64,000 bases of DNA from Microplitis mediator (GCF_029852145.1 NC_079977.1:15372640-15436639); one strand, 5' to 3'; shown: positions 35,430 to 48,565, counted from the first letter of the stretch. The notes: generated by a model from the letters alone, not told the origin. Translations and numbers: made by a program.

Positions 35430-35840
35430 TAATCGTAATTTTGGATTTCCCATTTAAATAATATGGGAAAAATTTTTTTTAAAGTTTGGAATTTTATCAC
35501 TCGCCAGGGAATCAGTGAATCGAAACAATCAATAGGTAGTTTTGTTGAAAATTGAACGCTCTACAAAAAAGATCTCTTATAGTTTTTCGATAAATTGAAT
35601 TTTTCATAAGTTATTTAAGGTCAAAGTTGGATTCATAATAAATTTTAGTATTATTTGACTTTTTCGGCAAAACTATCAAACTTATCTTAAAATGTTACTA
35701 GCGTACATATTTCGCGCACAAGCGCGTGCGTATCGTTTTTCATATATTTATATTAATGTATATTTTCGTGTCGTTTGTATATATTTTTTTGCTTTCGACC
35801 AATCACGTTACGAATAGTTTGGCTTCACATACATTTCATC
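35430..35840. repeat. Fragment of the 49477-50561 foldback family plus a 140-bp conserved block
   Basis: 35440-35695 (GATTTCCCATTTAAATAATA, GAACGCTCTACAAAAAAGAT, TTTTTCGGCAAAACTATC) matches parts of the arms of 49477-50561. 35697-35840 then matches 44604-44744, with a near-identical core around GTATATTTTCGTGTCGTTTG and a GCGCAC-AAGCGCGTGCG-like block. Confidence 0.65.
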
Positions 35841-37770
35841 TAAATTTTATTATAGGATAGAACATTTTGTAGATCATTTTATCTCCTACAAATTATCTGC
35901 CATAAAGTTTCCAAAGTTTTAAAAAGTACTTTAGTTACATGCATTCAAGCGTAAGTAACTAAAATCGACCAGAATACGATTTCTTGAAACGAATTAACAA
36001 TTAAACGCATTAATTTTTTTATTTTTTGTGTGGTCGTATATTTTTCATTGCTATTAACTATTGCAATGAATAGTAATCACTGAAAAATCTATAAAAATAT
36101 GAAATAGCCAGAATTTTGAATTTCGTTATTAATATCTTAAAAATTGAAAGTTGACTGAATTTTTTTAACATTTGTTTCAAAGCCACAGCTTTAATCGTTT
36201 GAGTGTATTTTGTTGTCAATTAAGACTCGTTTTTTGTTAACAGAGGTTCTTACTTTTTTCTCTCTCGCACCCAAATGGGTGAAAGGTATTATCTTTGTTG
36301 CTTTAGTACAGTAATCAGAAACTTTAGCCGAGCTTGTCTCCTAAACAATTGAATATTATCAAAAATATAAATCACACTTAGCTAAATTAGACAGTAGTGC
36401 ACCAATATGCGTACATTGTATTTACAGATTTTGCTATTGATAGAACTCACCCGAAAATATCTGATAACCCCTGTTAATAACTTTTGTGATTTACAAGTTT
36501 TTTGAATTTTTTATTCTGAAATTTTTCTTTTTCAATGCCGAACAAATATATACACATTAGTGACAACGATTGAGGGATATTAAAAAAAATCAAAATTTTT
36601 AAGTGCGATTTTTAACATCCTGTAACTTGGAGAGGAATGCTCGTACAGTAAAAACAAAAAAAGTTTTTATTTATGTATTTTATTTTCTGAACTGTTCTAA
36701 AATTTCGAAAACAATCACATAAGTTCTAAAATGTTTGAATATCGAATCATTTAAAATTAATTGTTATCAGTCTAGAATATTTTCCGATCGGGTTGTTCGG
36801 AATATATTCGCGTAATTTACAACTTTTAAATATATTGTATAATTTTTGGGAATGATTTAAAAATTTTCAAAACAATCTTGTGCGTTTCAGACCGATAAAA
36901 TAATTTCGAACTAAATTAAGCATTTACATATATATATTAGAATTTTATTGAATTTCCAGAATAACCCAAAACAATCTAGAAAAATTAGAATCATATTCAT
37001 GAGATTTAAGCAACCAAGTACAATTTAGAGCTTTCCAAATGGTTTTTGAAATTTTTGGAACAATCCAGTACATTCTAGACTGATTGGAAGAATTTTTAAA
37101 TAATTTTGAAAATTTAAAAGTATTATAGAATTTTTCAGATCACCTGTGAAATTGAAAAAACAATACAAAACATTCTAAACAAATTAGAATCATTTTGAAT
37201 TAATTTAAAACAACTAAATATAATTTGGAGCTTTCCAAATAGGGTTGCCACCTCTCTAGTTTTGATCAGGAGACTCCTAAAATTTTAAAATAAAATCTCC
37301 TAAATTCAGTAAGTAAAATTTTTGTTAAACAAAATTAATCAAGTTTTCTATGATATCATGTTCATGTTGTAAGTCATTCAACAACCCGGGTCGAAAATAA
37401 AACGTAATTCAGGTTCGCTTCACCTTATTTTCATTTGAAGTTACCGATTTTCTAATAAGATCTCGTCTTTTTCGACTTAAGTTAAATTTTTCTCAACTCT
37501 CAGAGCTTTTTTAATCTCAGTTTGAACTTATTCGGCTTCACTTCGAGCACGATAGTCATTTACTTTACTTTTGACGTACTGAACCAAGTCGAAAAAAAGT
37601 TATTTATTCACCTTACGTAGGACTTGCTCAACCAAATCAAAAGCAAGCACTATTTTTTAGTGTAATATGTGTTTTTCGCGTTTCACCTTAGTTGCAAATC
37701 ATAATTTACGCTTACGCTCCCGAGTCGAAATTTAACTTCGCTTTAAGTACTCAATATACTTAAAGATTCC
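35841..37770. other. Non-coding, AT-rich, with a MITE-like end at 37384
   Basis: There is no gene. CCCGGGTCGAAAATAAAAC near 37386 resembles the end of the hairpin element at 50232 (CCCGGGTCAAAAATAAAAC), and CCCGAGTCGAAATTTAACTT near 37720 is a further related piece. This is probably a diverged member of that family. Confidence 0.4.
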
Positions 37771-38315
37771 GCGCATTTTCATCTCCAGACATAATATCCT
37801 CGACAAAATATCCTATGGACAAAATATCTCTTTTTTATTTAAATGTTTTATTTATACAGTTCACAACTAATTTGCCCCGTGTAAAAATAATCTTAGGTCA
37901 TGGTGATCATCATAATGAATCTCATGATGATATCACGGTGATGATCATGATGATCTCATATTTTGACACAATCATGAGCTCATGGTGAGATTATTATGGA
38001 ACTAAGATTTAGAGATGAACTTATTCATATTAATGTGATAAGTAGTTTCTTACAATTATATCATGATTTGATTGTATTTTCTCGAGTTGTATAATTAAAA
38101 AAAATGCATGCAATAATATCATGATATTCTGATCAGAACTCTGTAATTAGATCTAACAAATTTATCATGAGTGAATTGTTATCTTTGTGTCTGTATGATT
38201 TTAGTATGAAGACGCTTTGCTGTTTTATTAACTTTGACTTGAGTATTTATAAATTTAATAATTCTAATATTATTAATCATCGCCTAACATGATCAAATCA
38301 ATGTTGTATAATTCA

Positions 38316-38460
38316 TGACCCGGGAAAAAATGATCAGACCTGATCAGACATGAACAGTCATGAGTTTTCAGGCCTGATCGGACATGAAAAATGAACGGAT
38401 AGGATCAGAACTGATCATGTCTGTTCATATCTGATCAGGTATGTTCATGCCCATCCGGGT
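38316..38460. repeat. CCCGGG-ended palindromic block within the foldback arm
   Basis: It runs from CCCGGGAAAAAATGATCAG to CATCCGGGT and is filled with CCTGATCAGACATGAAC-like palindromes. Its outer part is mirrored in the other arm at 39108-39225. The same end style occurs at 15062 and 59816. Confidence 0.6.
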
Positions 38461-38844
38461 AAAAAAATTATACACTGAGAGAAACATTTACTGGTATTTT
38501 ATAAATTAATTTACTCATATTTGATAAATTGATTTATCAATATTTGATAAATTATATATATCAAATACTCGACTGTATTTATTAAATATTATCCTACGCA
38601 CACCAAATATTGATCATGCGGTCATTCTTAAATCATAGCAGACTCGTTACCCCCTTAGCAATATTGCTCAAGATTTTAGCAAGTTTTTGTCGAATAAGGA
38701 ATTCACAATATACATCTTCCTGAAGATAATCTGTAAAAGATTGTTACTAGAATATAAGCCTACAGTACCATCATCGTAAATTTTCACTACAACATTATCA
38801 AAAGATCATGAAGGAATCATAAGCTTACTATCCCTAGTGAACCC

Positions 38845-39030
38845 AAATTACAGTAAATTACGGTAATCTACCGTAAAATACAGATTTACCGTAAATTACG
38901 GCAGCTTTACTGTAATTTACGGACGATTTGCCGTAAAAATTCAGCAATTCACTGTAAAGTACAGTAAGTTGGTAATCCACTGTGAATTACGGTAATTCGG
39001 TAATCCACCTAAATTACGGTAATTCAATGA
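38845..39030. repeat. TTACGGTAA/CCGTAAATTACGG palindromic cluster
   Basis: About ten occurrences of TTACGG or CCGTAA in 190 bp, in both orientations, form overlapping small hairpins at the centre of the foldback. Confidence 0.65.
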
Positions 39031-39978
39031 TCCACCGCCAATTAATAAATAATTTTAATTTGAAAAAGGATATCCTGATGACTTCCTGATAAAAAACTCA
39101 TTAGAATGATATGAACAGACATGATCAGTTCTGATCCTATCCGTTCATTTTTCATGTCCGATCAGGCCTGAAGATTCATGACTGTTCATGTCTGATCAGG
39201 TCTGATCATTTTTTCCCGGGTCATGAATTATACAACAATGATTTGATCATGTTAAACGATGAATAATAATGTGAGAATTATTAAATTTATGAATACTCAA
39301 GTCAAAGTTAGTATAACAGCAAAGCGTCTTCATACTAAAAGCATACAGACACAAAGGTAACAATTCATTCATGATAAATTTGTTAGATTTAATGATAGAG
39401 TTCTGATCAGAATATTATAATATTGTTGCATGCATTTTGTTTAATCATGCAACTCGAGAAAATGAAATTAAATCATGATATAATTGTAAAAAACTACTTA
39501 TCACATTAATACGAATAAGTTCGTATCCAAATCTTAGTTCCATAATACTCTCACCATGAGCTCATAATTGTGTGAAAGTATGAGATCATAATGATAATCA
39601 CCGTGATATTATCATGAGACTTATTATGATGATCACCATGACCTAAGATTATTTTTAAACGGGGGATGCTTGTTTTTCAGGGAAATTGTGATAATTTATA
39701 AATAAAAAGTAACTGCCTATTTAGAGTGCTAGTTTTCCAGGAAAATTGTGAAAATTATATCGAAATATATTTTGTCGGGGATATTGTCCCCCAAAAAAAT
39801 TTTAATGTTTATTTGTACTATTCACATCTATTTTGGGTGCTTGTTTTTCAGGAAAATTGTGGGAATTTATAAATCAATAATAACTGCCTATTTAGAGTGC
39901 TAGTTTTCCAGAAAAATTGTGAAAATTATATCGAAAGATATTTTGTCGGGGATGTATTGTCGGGGAATGAAAACGCGC

Positions 39979-42650
39979 ATTACCATACTTAAATGTTCCT
40001 ATTTTAGTACTTGAGATTCTTAAGTGGACCTAAATAAGTATTTTTCATACTTGATACTCTTAACGGGTCCTACGGATTCTAAAAAGTCGAAATTCAACAT
40101 CTTTGAAGAACCTATAAAAACTATTCATTATCATTGGATAGGATGAATTCTAAACTTTCTAATTAAAACCTAAGTATCCTAAATATAAATGATTGTCAAC
40201 TCCTATATAAGTTCTTTAAATTCTACGTTACTTATTTTTCTAATTTAACATCTTTCAGTGAACCTAACTAAGCCCTATGAGTATTCTATACGCTAAATAG
40301 CTCCTACAGATTTTATAACAGAAAAAAATCACCTTTTTTTTCAAATCTAAAGGAACTTTTCTTATCATCAACGATAATAGAAAGTAACAACAATATCAAT
40401 GATATATGGACAATCTTTAGGGCTGCAATTAATAAGGAATGCTCTAACAAACGAAAGTCCAGCATCGATATGAATAATAATAAAAAAAATAAAAAAGACA
40501 CTTGTGACACTGATTCTCCAAAATAAGAAAAAAAAGACCTACATCACCAGACGCTGAGAATGAAGAGAATAATTGATAATAATAATTAAAATTATATTAA
40601 TGATGTAATGAAAAATCATACAATATAAATCTACTTTAATAACAAGAACAAAAAAATAATAAACTAACTAATAAATAAAAATTTCAATATCCAATAAATC
40701 TCAATGAAATATTTCATTTTTTAATTTTAAATTATTAGAAAGACATGTAACAGTTTTTTGTAGATTTATGCTATTTTTAAGCCGAAAAATTTTTATGAAG
40801 AAAATTCACTTTTGAAAGTAACTTGCAAAAAAAATTTCTATATCTTAAATCTCATTGTATTATTTTTGTTCAGAATTTCCATCAGTTATTTAAAAATTTT
40901 TTAAAATTATCTTACTCGTTGAACCTATTTTAATTACAAATAATCCAAGTAAATATAAAAACAGTATGAGCCTGCTAATTTTTTTTTTTTGATATAATTT
41001 AGAATTTCTAGGGTTTAATTCGAAAGTTGAGTATTGATAGGTTCAACTAATTATGGTAGAAACATAGATCTAGTAGGTCCTAATGGATAATGCAGAATTC
41101 CTAGGTCTTAATTAAGATATGGAGTACCAATACGTTTTCTAAAAATACTTTAATCACTGTAGAATGAATAGGACTTAATAAGATTTTAGATTATGCTTAG
41201 GCTCTAAAATGTATTTACAATTTTTAATTTTTACGCCTATTTAACGACTGAACATGTCATTCTCTCCCGTAACGGACATTTAGAGGTTTTATATAGGAGT
41301 TGTTTTTTTATAGAAAATAAGTATTCAGTAAGTCCTTTTCGTTCTTAATTTTAGAGTTTCTAGGTTCAGGAAAGGTTTAAAATTTCGACTCGGACTACTA
41401 GTCTATTGCGCCATTTATCTTAAATTAGCTTGTCTAACTGGCTGGTGATACTGATACATGGAGTTTCAATGCAGGTAATCATGAGAAATATACTATGTGA
41501 CACTGGATGAAACACGATTTAAGATTGCGGATGACGTTAGTTTTCGCCTTTAACTCGGACAGCCAACTTCACCCGGGTCTAAAATCATTTCGTTTCATTC
41601 CTTGTCATACAATGGACTCGACAAAATAGCAATTCTCAGTTTTATATGTTTTTCTCACCTCGTAAACACCCCTGATGTTTGTGACTGCACTCCCATCTAT
41701 AACAATAAGCAAATAATTAATAATCATCAGTGGTTATCAGTATAAGGCGCAAAAATAATGGAATATGATATAAATAATTAAATAAATTTTCCGTTTTAAA
41801 CGTCAAGTTTATTAAAGAAATTAATTCATGGATACAGAAATTATGATGCATTTACTTAAATTATTTAGTTTTGTATTTGTATAATGAGTTGCCAATGAAA
41901 TAAATAATACGAACAAGCCACCCACTAGTAGACAGGAGTCTCGTGCTTAGCACATACTCGGGTTGTACATATACTATATTAAACACGTAACCAGTCTCAT
42001 TTATCATTCAACCAAACAAATTCCTCATATAATATAATCTGTACACGAGGCTGCAAAGAAAAAACAGAGTAATAAGGCATACGGTTCAAGGACAACAACC
42101 GCTTTCTTACAATCTCGGTCCATAAAAGTTAAACAAATGTATTTGTGAATATTTTTCAATGAGCGATTGTTACTTTTGGCTGTCATTTTCTCTCTAGACT
42201 TTTTTAGTCATAAAATAAAAGAAATCTGGAAACCGGTTGACCCTGCGGGCCAACCCTGGAAGTTCCCGCTGCTTTCGAGCTCAAGGAGCTCGAAAATATT
42301 ATGGCCAATATATGCTCGAGCTCTTTGAGCTCAACAATACCTTCGAGTACATTAAAATTATCGAGCTCGAAAAAAGTCAGGTTTTGTATTAATCTCCGAA
42401 AATTCGAGGAATTTAAAATAATCAATGAGGATTGTTTTTTAACGTTTTGCTCACAATTATGCTTGATCACTTCAATGTTTTCCGACAGGAACTAACAGAA
42501 ATGATCAAGATAACCATTAAATAGATATCGAAGCCCTAAGTTTAAAGTTCACGGAGAAAAATTCATGATATAACTAAAAATTTTGCTAATTAAACGTTTT
42601 TTTTAATCCTTACTTTTATTTTATATTTATGTTATAATCTTAATTTATTT
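39979..42650. other. Non-coding
   Basis: 39979-42200 is AT-rich and gene-free. 42230-42300 has a GC-richer CCTGCGGGCCAACCCTGGAAG block and clusters of GAGCTC palindromes (42276-42375). No gene is supported. Confidence 0.4.
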
Positions 42651-42654
42651 TTTT

Positions 42655-42840
42655 AACTTCCCGTGATAAAAATTGAAAATTTTCAAAAAAAGGGGAAGTT
42701 ATTGGTTTCGATCCGATTTTCGAAGCTCGAGTTTTCATCAGATCTTGACGTTTTGAGGTTCTCGGAAGCTATTCCAACTATTTACAGATGAACGTCCAGC
42801 CGCGCGTGTGTGTGTGTGTGTGTGTGTGTGCACTTTTTTT
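42655..42840 (+). repeat. Dispersed repeat with GGGAAGTTATTGGTTTCG core and (GT)n
   Basis: AACTTCCCG and AAAAGGGGAAGTTATTGGTT followed by GATCTTGACGTTTTGAGGTT match the reverse complement of about 57665-57785. A (GT)n run of about 26 bp lies at 42806-42831. Confidence 0.6.
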
Positions 42841-43057
42841 GTCTGACAATATCTTTAAAACGAATCAACCGATTTGAAGGTGCTTTACGACAATCGAAAA
42901 ATCTCACTAAGCCTTAGAACTGAATAGATTTTGAAATCGATCAATTGAGTTTACAAGTCATATGAAAAATAAAAAATTAAAAAAATTTGTTTCCAAGTTT
43001 TTGTGGCAGAACTCGTACTTCGCTCGACTGACTTATTTCGTAGTTTAATTAAACGTA

Positions 43058-43597
43058 CACAGTAAAATATCCGGAGTGAATCTGGATTAAAATTAAATCC
43101 GAATTCACTCCGGAATCACTCCGCCACTCGGAGTTCCGGAGTTTAAAAAAAAATCACTCCGCATGCGGAGTGAATTGGGAGTTTTTTTTAGCGGAGTGAT
43201 CTCGGAGTGATACGGATTTTATTTCACTCCCAATTCACTCCGGTCCGGAGTTTTAACATTTAAATGAATTTATATTCAACTGTTAAACAGCGTGTGTGTG
43301 CGAGTGCGAGTGCGTGCGTGCGGGTGTCTGTGTGCGCGTGTCTGTGGATGTGTGTGCGTGCGTGAGTGCAAATGTGTGCGTGTGTGTGTTCGGGTGTGTC
43401 CGTTTGTGCGAATTTGTTCGGGTGTGCGCGTGTGTGTTCACGTGTGTGCATGCGTGTGCGTATGTGTGTGCATGTGTCTGATCGGGTGTGTGCGTATGTG
43501 CGAATGTGTTCGGATGTGTGCGTGTGTGTGCATGCGTGTGTTCGGGTGTGTGCAAATGTGTGCGTGCTTGTGTTTGGGTGTGTGCGTATGTGTGTTC

Positions 43598-43681
<84 letters not shown>

Positions 43682-43952
43682 GTGTGCGTATCGGTTGATC
43701 AGTACTGTAATACGCGAATTTTTATTTCGATTTTACTTAGTGCAGTTATATTTTATTCAATAATCAAATATTTAATATCTTTAAAACTCCCCTCTGAAGT
43801 GAAATTCACTCCGGAGGGATTAAATTAATAAAAAATTATCCACTCCGCGAAAACTCCCCTGCGGAGTGAATTTCACTTCGAGGAGAGTGAATAATTAACA
43901 ATTCATTCACTCCGCATTCAATCCGCATTCACTCCGCAAATTTTTTACAGTG
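43058..43952. mobile_element. CGGAGTGA-rich element with CAC-GTAAAA ends
   Basis: The left end is CACAGTAAAATATCCGGAGTG; the right end, reversed, CACTGTAAAAAATTTGCGGAG. TA flanks both ends. 43070-43250 and 43795-43945 are packed with CGGAGTGA and TCACTCCG in both orientations. The middle (about 43290-43690) is a GT-rich microsatellite. The long frames of alternating Cys/Val here come from the GT repeat and are not genes. Confidence 0.65.
43290..43690. repeat. GT-rich microsatellite, irregular then pure
   Basis: 43290-43600 is an interrupted GTGTGCG/GTGTGTTCGGGT-type tract; 43602-43676 is a nearly pure (GT)n run. It may form Z-DNA. Confidence 0.9.
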
Positions 43953-44603
43953 TATTATCTAAAGACATAGAAAAAAACCTTTCTTTGGAATAGCCTATCG
44001 TTTGGCACGTTATCGTGCCGCGCGCTTGTCGCTTATTCTACCCCACCTATTTCTGTACATTTATCTACGTCGTTAATTAAATCTAAGTCTTAACAAGCTC
44101 TTTTGATTTCCGCAGAGCTCGTGGAGATCGGTCAATTTTTTCCGAAGATATCGTCGGACAAAAATTACTTTTTTTCAGCAAAATGTACGTATGTTCGTTC
44201 TAATCATTTTTTGACCTCGCAGAGTTCAAAATTTTACCAATCATAACGTTTTTGAGCTCTCGGAGCTAATTTATTAATCCCAATTACAATTATAAAGTAA
44301 TTAATTTCAATTACAATTGAATAGTGTAGAAAAAAAATAAAATAATTTTCTTAATAATTCAATTTTATTTAACTTTCGAACTCTGTAACTTTTTTTCGAT
44401 AATCTCTATCAAAACGACTTAAGAACCATTTTTATAGATAATTAAATTTTATATCAAAACCTCAATTGCGAAATAATAAACAAAAAACAAATCCTGCTAG
44501 TTAACAAATAAAAAACAAAAGAATTTTTTCATCTCAAAAATCCGATTTTTTCTCTTCAAGTTTCAACCTCTGTAACTTTTTTTTTATCAACTTTAAATGT
44601 ATG
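43953..44603. other. Non-coding
   Basis: AT-rich with a few GAGCTC-like pieces; no gene seen. Confidence 0.4.
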
Positions 44604-44744
44604 ACTAGCGTACATGTTTCGCGCGCAAGTGCGCGCGTGTCGTTTTTCATATATTTATTTTAATGTATATTTTCGTGTCGTTTGTATATATTTTTTTGCT
44701 TTCGACCAATCAAGTAATCGGAAAAGAGGCTTCATACATTTCAT
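44604..44744 (+). repeat. Second copy of the 140-bp conserved block
   Basis: It matches 35697-35840 in the same orientation. It has the alternating GCGCGCAAGTGCGCGCG segment and ATATATTTTTTTGCTTTCGA, and ends in a shared GGCTTCA-ACATTTCAT. Confidence 0.75.
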
Positions 44745-45547
44745 GCCTTTTTTATTTAAGGATACAAAATGCCTTTTTGTAGAGAATTTAATTACGTACA
44801 AGATCACAGAATCAACTAATTGAAAAAAAAAAAAATTTTCACTCAGTTATTAAAAAAATTTTTTTTTAATTTTTTCAACGTACTTTAAATGGGAAAGGGG
44901 ACTCCCCCTCACACTAGCTCAATTTTTGAGGTACAGTGCTGAAATTTTAGGATTGTTTTTTTTATTCAAGTGACTTTTAAAATGTATTTAATCACAAAAA
45001 AAAAAAGCATATTTTTTCTGATGCAGTCTAATATATGTATATGTATTGTCATGATTTTAATCGTCAAACTTTTAAGTAATTGTCGCGGAGGAAACAAAGT
45101 GAAATAGCTTGCGCTAGTCCGAGGTCTGACGATGTTTTCCATGCGACGAGTAATTAATTACGTACCCGTTTATACGATTGCCTTTTCGTATTCTCTCTTA
45201 CTACATTGCAGAGAAAGTCGTTGAATTACTTTTCTCTCTACTCTATACTGTACACATATAAGAAGACTCGTTCATATTTAAATAGATAACAAATAGCGAA
45301 GATTCTGATATTACGGAGATACTCGTTATAAACTTTTATATCTTATACTAATATATTTTATTCGTTTGCAAGAGTAAAGAAGTATGTATACTCAAACCCT
45401 AGCTTATAAAACTTATCTTTAGTACACGAACGTGATATACTTAATAATAGTAATGATCTAGGATTAGCAAATTTTTATTGTTTTTACTGCAATCTTCATG
45501 TTGCAAATTAAACATATATTCAAATGTAAGTAAGTTATACACAATAC

Positions 45548-45634
<87 letters not shown>

Positions 45635-46894
45635 TATAATGTGGATAAAAATGAAAATCTCGAGAGCCTGAACTACTATTATTATTGTTTACTTGTAACT
45701 GTATATAAATAATTTGAAAATGATACAATTTAATGGCAAATTAGTACAAAGATAGATCTAGAAAGATACATAGTAACATATTCTTACCATACATAAGGAA
45801 ATTATTTGAATCATTCTTTCGATAGACTACTAGTTATTTTTATAATTATTTACTTGATTTTCTTTCTTTTTATTTTAATTTTTTGTAGCAATCAAAAGTG
45901 ATTGAAAGTATACGGAAAGTTAATAATACAAGACATAAATGTTTTATATACACTTTACTTCCTATTTGTCTTTTCTTGTTATCCTAACATCAAATTACAA
46001 ACACAACTGCTAATATAAGTAATAAATTAGCAATTTGTTTGATCAGTCAAGAGTTTCAACGTATTGAGAATTCAATAGCCTTTATATACCTGCAAATTTT
46101 TCTTTCTAATCACTTAATACTGTCTTTTAGTACGCATTTATACATACACATGTAAAGTCACCACAGGAAATCACGTTTGTAGTACATCATAATAAACAAT
46201 AATCATCTTAATGCTTAGTAATCCGTTGGTCTATGCCCATGTAGAACACTAGGAAATAGTTTCTCTGTACGTTTAACTATAATCACAGATTACAGTTTTC
46301 CTTATTTAGAAAAGCTCAAATAAAAATTATAATGGAATCGTCTTACAAAATTAAGTTCTCAACATAAAAATGAAAAGCTAGAGATAAAACTAAAGAATTA
46401 TTAATAACTATTAAACAATAAGTTTCCTTTATATAAATATCTCTTGAAGAAGACTTTTTAAATTTAACGCGAAATTTAACAAAAATGATTCAGTTTAATA
46501 AAAAGTCTTAAAGAAGTAAACGTAAGGAGATCGATACCTTCGTATAAACTACTAGAATCTGGTGTTTATAATACAAATTTCGCTATATTCAAAGATAACA
46601 CAAGGAACCTTAGGAATGTTGAGTTTACTTGTGTTCGATGACTATCCTTAGTGATGGAGATGACAATTATTGATTATGTTGATCAAATCATAAATAATCT
46701 AATACGTAGCCCCTAAAAGGTGATAGCGGATCGAAAAATGGCATGATTACTAATATGATGATTGCTTGTCAATTAACGCGCAGTCTGTTTTGATCTGCAA
46801 GATTTAATGCAAGTTGAGTCTCTTATGGTGCGATCTCTTGGCATCAAAGTTTGAATTCTTTTTTGGGACCAATTGATAAAATAGATTTCAATTA
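44745..46894. other. Non-coding, with a long (AT)n tract
   Basis: No gene seen. 45551-45631 is a pure (AT)n run of about 80 bp. 45070-45260 is slightly GC-richer but has no open frame. Confidence 0.5.
45551..45631. repeat. (AT)n microsatellite
   Basis: Uninterrupted AT dinucleotides over about 80 bp. Confidence 0.95.
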
Positions 46895-47842
46895 CACCGG
46901 CACACAAAAAAAAATAAGTTCTCTGTACTTTTGACGGGACCGATTTATTCCCATGTATTTTGACCCGCTGAATCCGAATCCGAGGTCCGTTTAACCCGTA
47001 CACCCTCAGATTTTTAGAAAACTTTAAAAAACCTCAAAAATACACAAAAATCGACCGTTTTTTAAATTGATAAATTTTTTTAACCCTAACTAAACATGAT
47101 TTTTATGTATTTCGGTCCTCCACATACTAACCTGAAGTTTATTTAAAACATTAGCCATTTAAAGTCTGAGTAAATTCCAAAAAACCCCAAAAAATTGCAA
47201 AAAAGCAAAAAAATTCTTAGTATTGTGATGAAAAAAATTTTATAGGGCTAAATAAATAATTATTTTCATATATGTTTATCTGTCACATATAATTCTCGAA
47301 CATCCATGGCTCAGACATCTCTAAAATTTTAAATAAATGGCAAAAATTCCCAAAAAATCGAAAAAAATAAAATTTGGTATAACAATAATCAATTTTTAAA
47401 TCGAAATAAATAAAAGAAATCTCATTGTTCGATCTGTGATATATATATAAAAAATATTTTGGCTTAAACCATAAAAAAATTTTAATATGCTTCAAAAAAT
47501 TTTTTTCATCACAACACTAAGAATTTTTTTGCTTTTTTGCAATTTTATGGGGTTTTTTGGAATTTACTCAGACTTTAAATGGCTAATGTTTTAAATAAAC
47601 TTCAGGTTAGTATGTGGAGGACCGAAATACATAAAAATCATGCTTAGTTAGGGTTAAAAAAATTTATCAATTTAAAAAACGGTCGATTTTTGTGTATTTT
47701 TGAGGTTTTTTAAAGTTTTCTAAAAATCTGAGGGTGTACGGGTTAAACGGACCTCAGATTCGGATTCAGCGGGTCAAAATACATGGGAATAAATCGGTCC
47801 CGTCAAAAGTACAGAGAACTTATTTTTTTTTGTGTGCCAGTG
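46895..47842. mobile_element. 948-bp palindromic MITE, CACNG ends, TTA target duplication
   Basis: It starts CACCGGCACACAAAAAAAAA and ends, reversed, CACTGGCACACAAAAAAAAA. The arms run about 46895-47242 and 47494-47842 and are nearly identical inverted copies, leaving a centre of about 250 bp. TTA lies directly outside both ends (46892-46894 and 47843-47845). CACNG ends with a 3-bp duplication fit the CACTA/Mirage/Chapaev group; TTA duplication alone would also fit PIF/Harbinger. There is no coding capacity. Confidence 0.8.
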
Positions 47843-48565
47843 TTATCATCACTAAAAGCAATAAGTTTGTGAATTAAATGAAAAACCGATCAGTCAGTTT
47901 ATAAATGTACTTTTAACTAATCAAATTGAGTCATTACATAATATTTCTTTTCAACGAATTAGAGGCAGAATAAAAATCAAAAAATTTGCTATCAATTATT
48001 AAATATAATTAATTAAAACCATTAAAAATTATTTTCTTTACAAATATGTCTTATTCGGTTAAATATCAACCACAAAAACTAAAATCATCATTCGATTAAG
48101 AATCAACCGGTGGTCAACTTTCGACAGGTTCGTAATGTCAACTGTCTTACAATCATTCAGACCGACGACAGTCAAAATTTCTATATCTTGAACTATTTGC
48201 ATCACTTTTTTTCCACAATGATCTCTTGATATTGTTTTAACATTTGTTCAATCAATTATAAATGCTAGCTACAACTATTCATTACAGTAAAATGCACATT
48301 TACACGACCATGTATAACTAAAACGAAAGATTTTAGAAATTTTAAGATATCTCAAAAAATTTTATTTCACTGTTTTCTAATTTGGATTATTGAATTCGAA
48401 TTTTTCTTTACAACTTGAACTTTATATTATTAACAACTTGTTTGTGAATAACTGATAAATTTAGCCTTGACAGTGTCTAAGTTTCTCTTTCACTCTTGTT
48501 AATTTTCTCTTTCTACCAATATCACCATCAACAACAGTAGTAACAGAAAGACTTTTCTTTTAAAC
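47843..48565. other. Non-coding
   Basis: AT-rich, no feature recognised. Confidence 0.4.

Larger units (their letters stand above)
37771..39978. mobile_element. 2.2-kb foldback element with 557-bp inverted arms
   Basis: 37875-38431 and 39108-39664 are near-identical inverted copies, both 557 bp long. Outside them a diverged inverted layer continues to GCGCATTTTC (37771) on the left and GAAAACGCGC (39978) on the right, with GACAAAATAT/ATATTTTGTC inside. The right outer part is tandemly duplicated (about 39670-39790 and 39838-39970). The 676-bp centre (38432-39107) holds other palindromic repeats. There is no coding frame, so it is non-autonomous. Confidence 0.8.

Noticed and set aside
43292..43828. 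Several long Cys/Val-rich or His/Thr-rich frames on both strands
   Set aside because: They are translations of the GT microsatellite in every frame, with no start context or non-repeat sequence.
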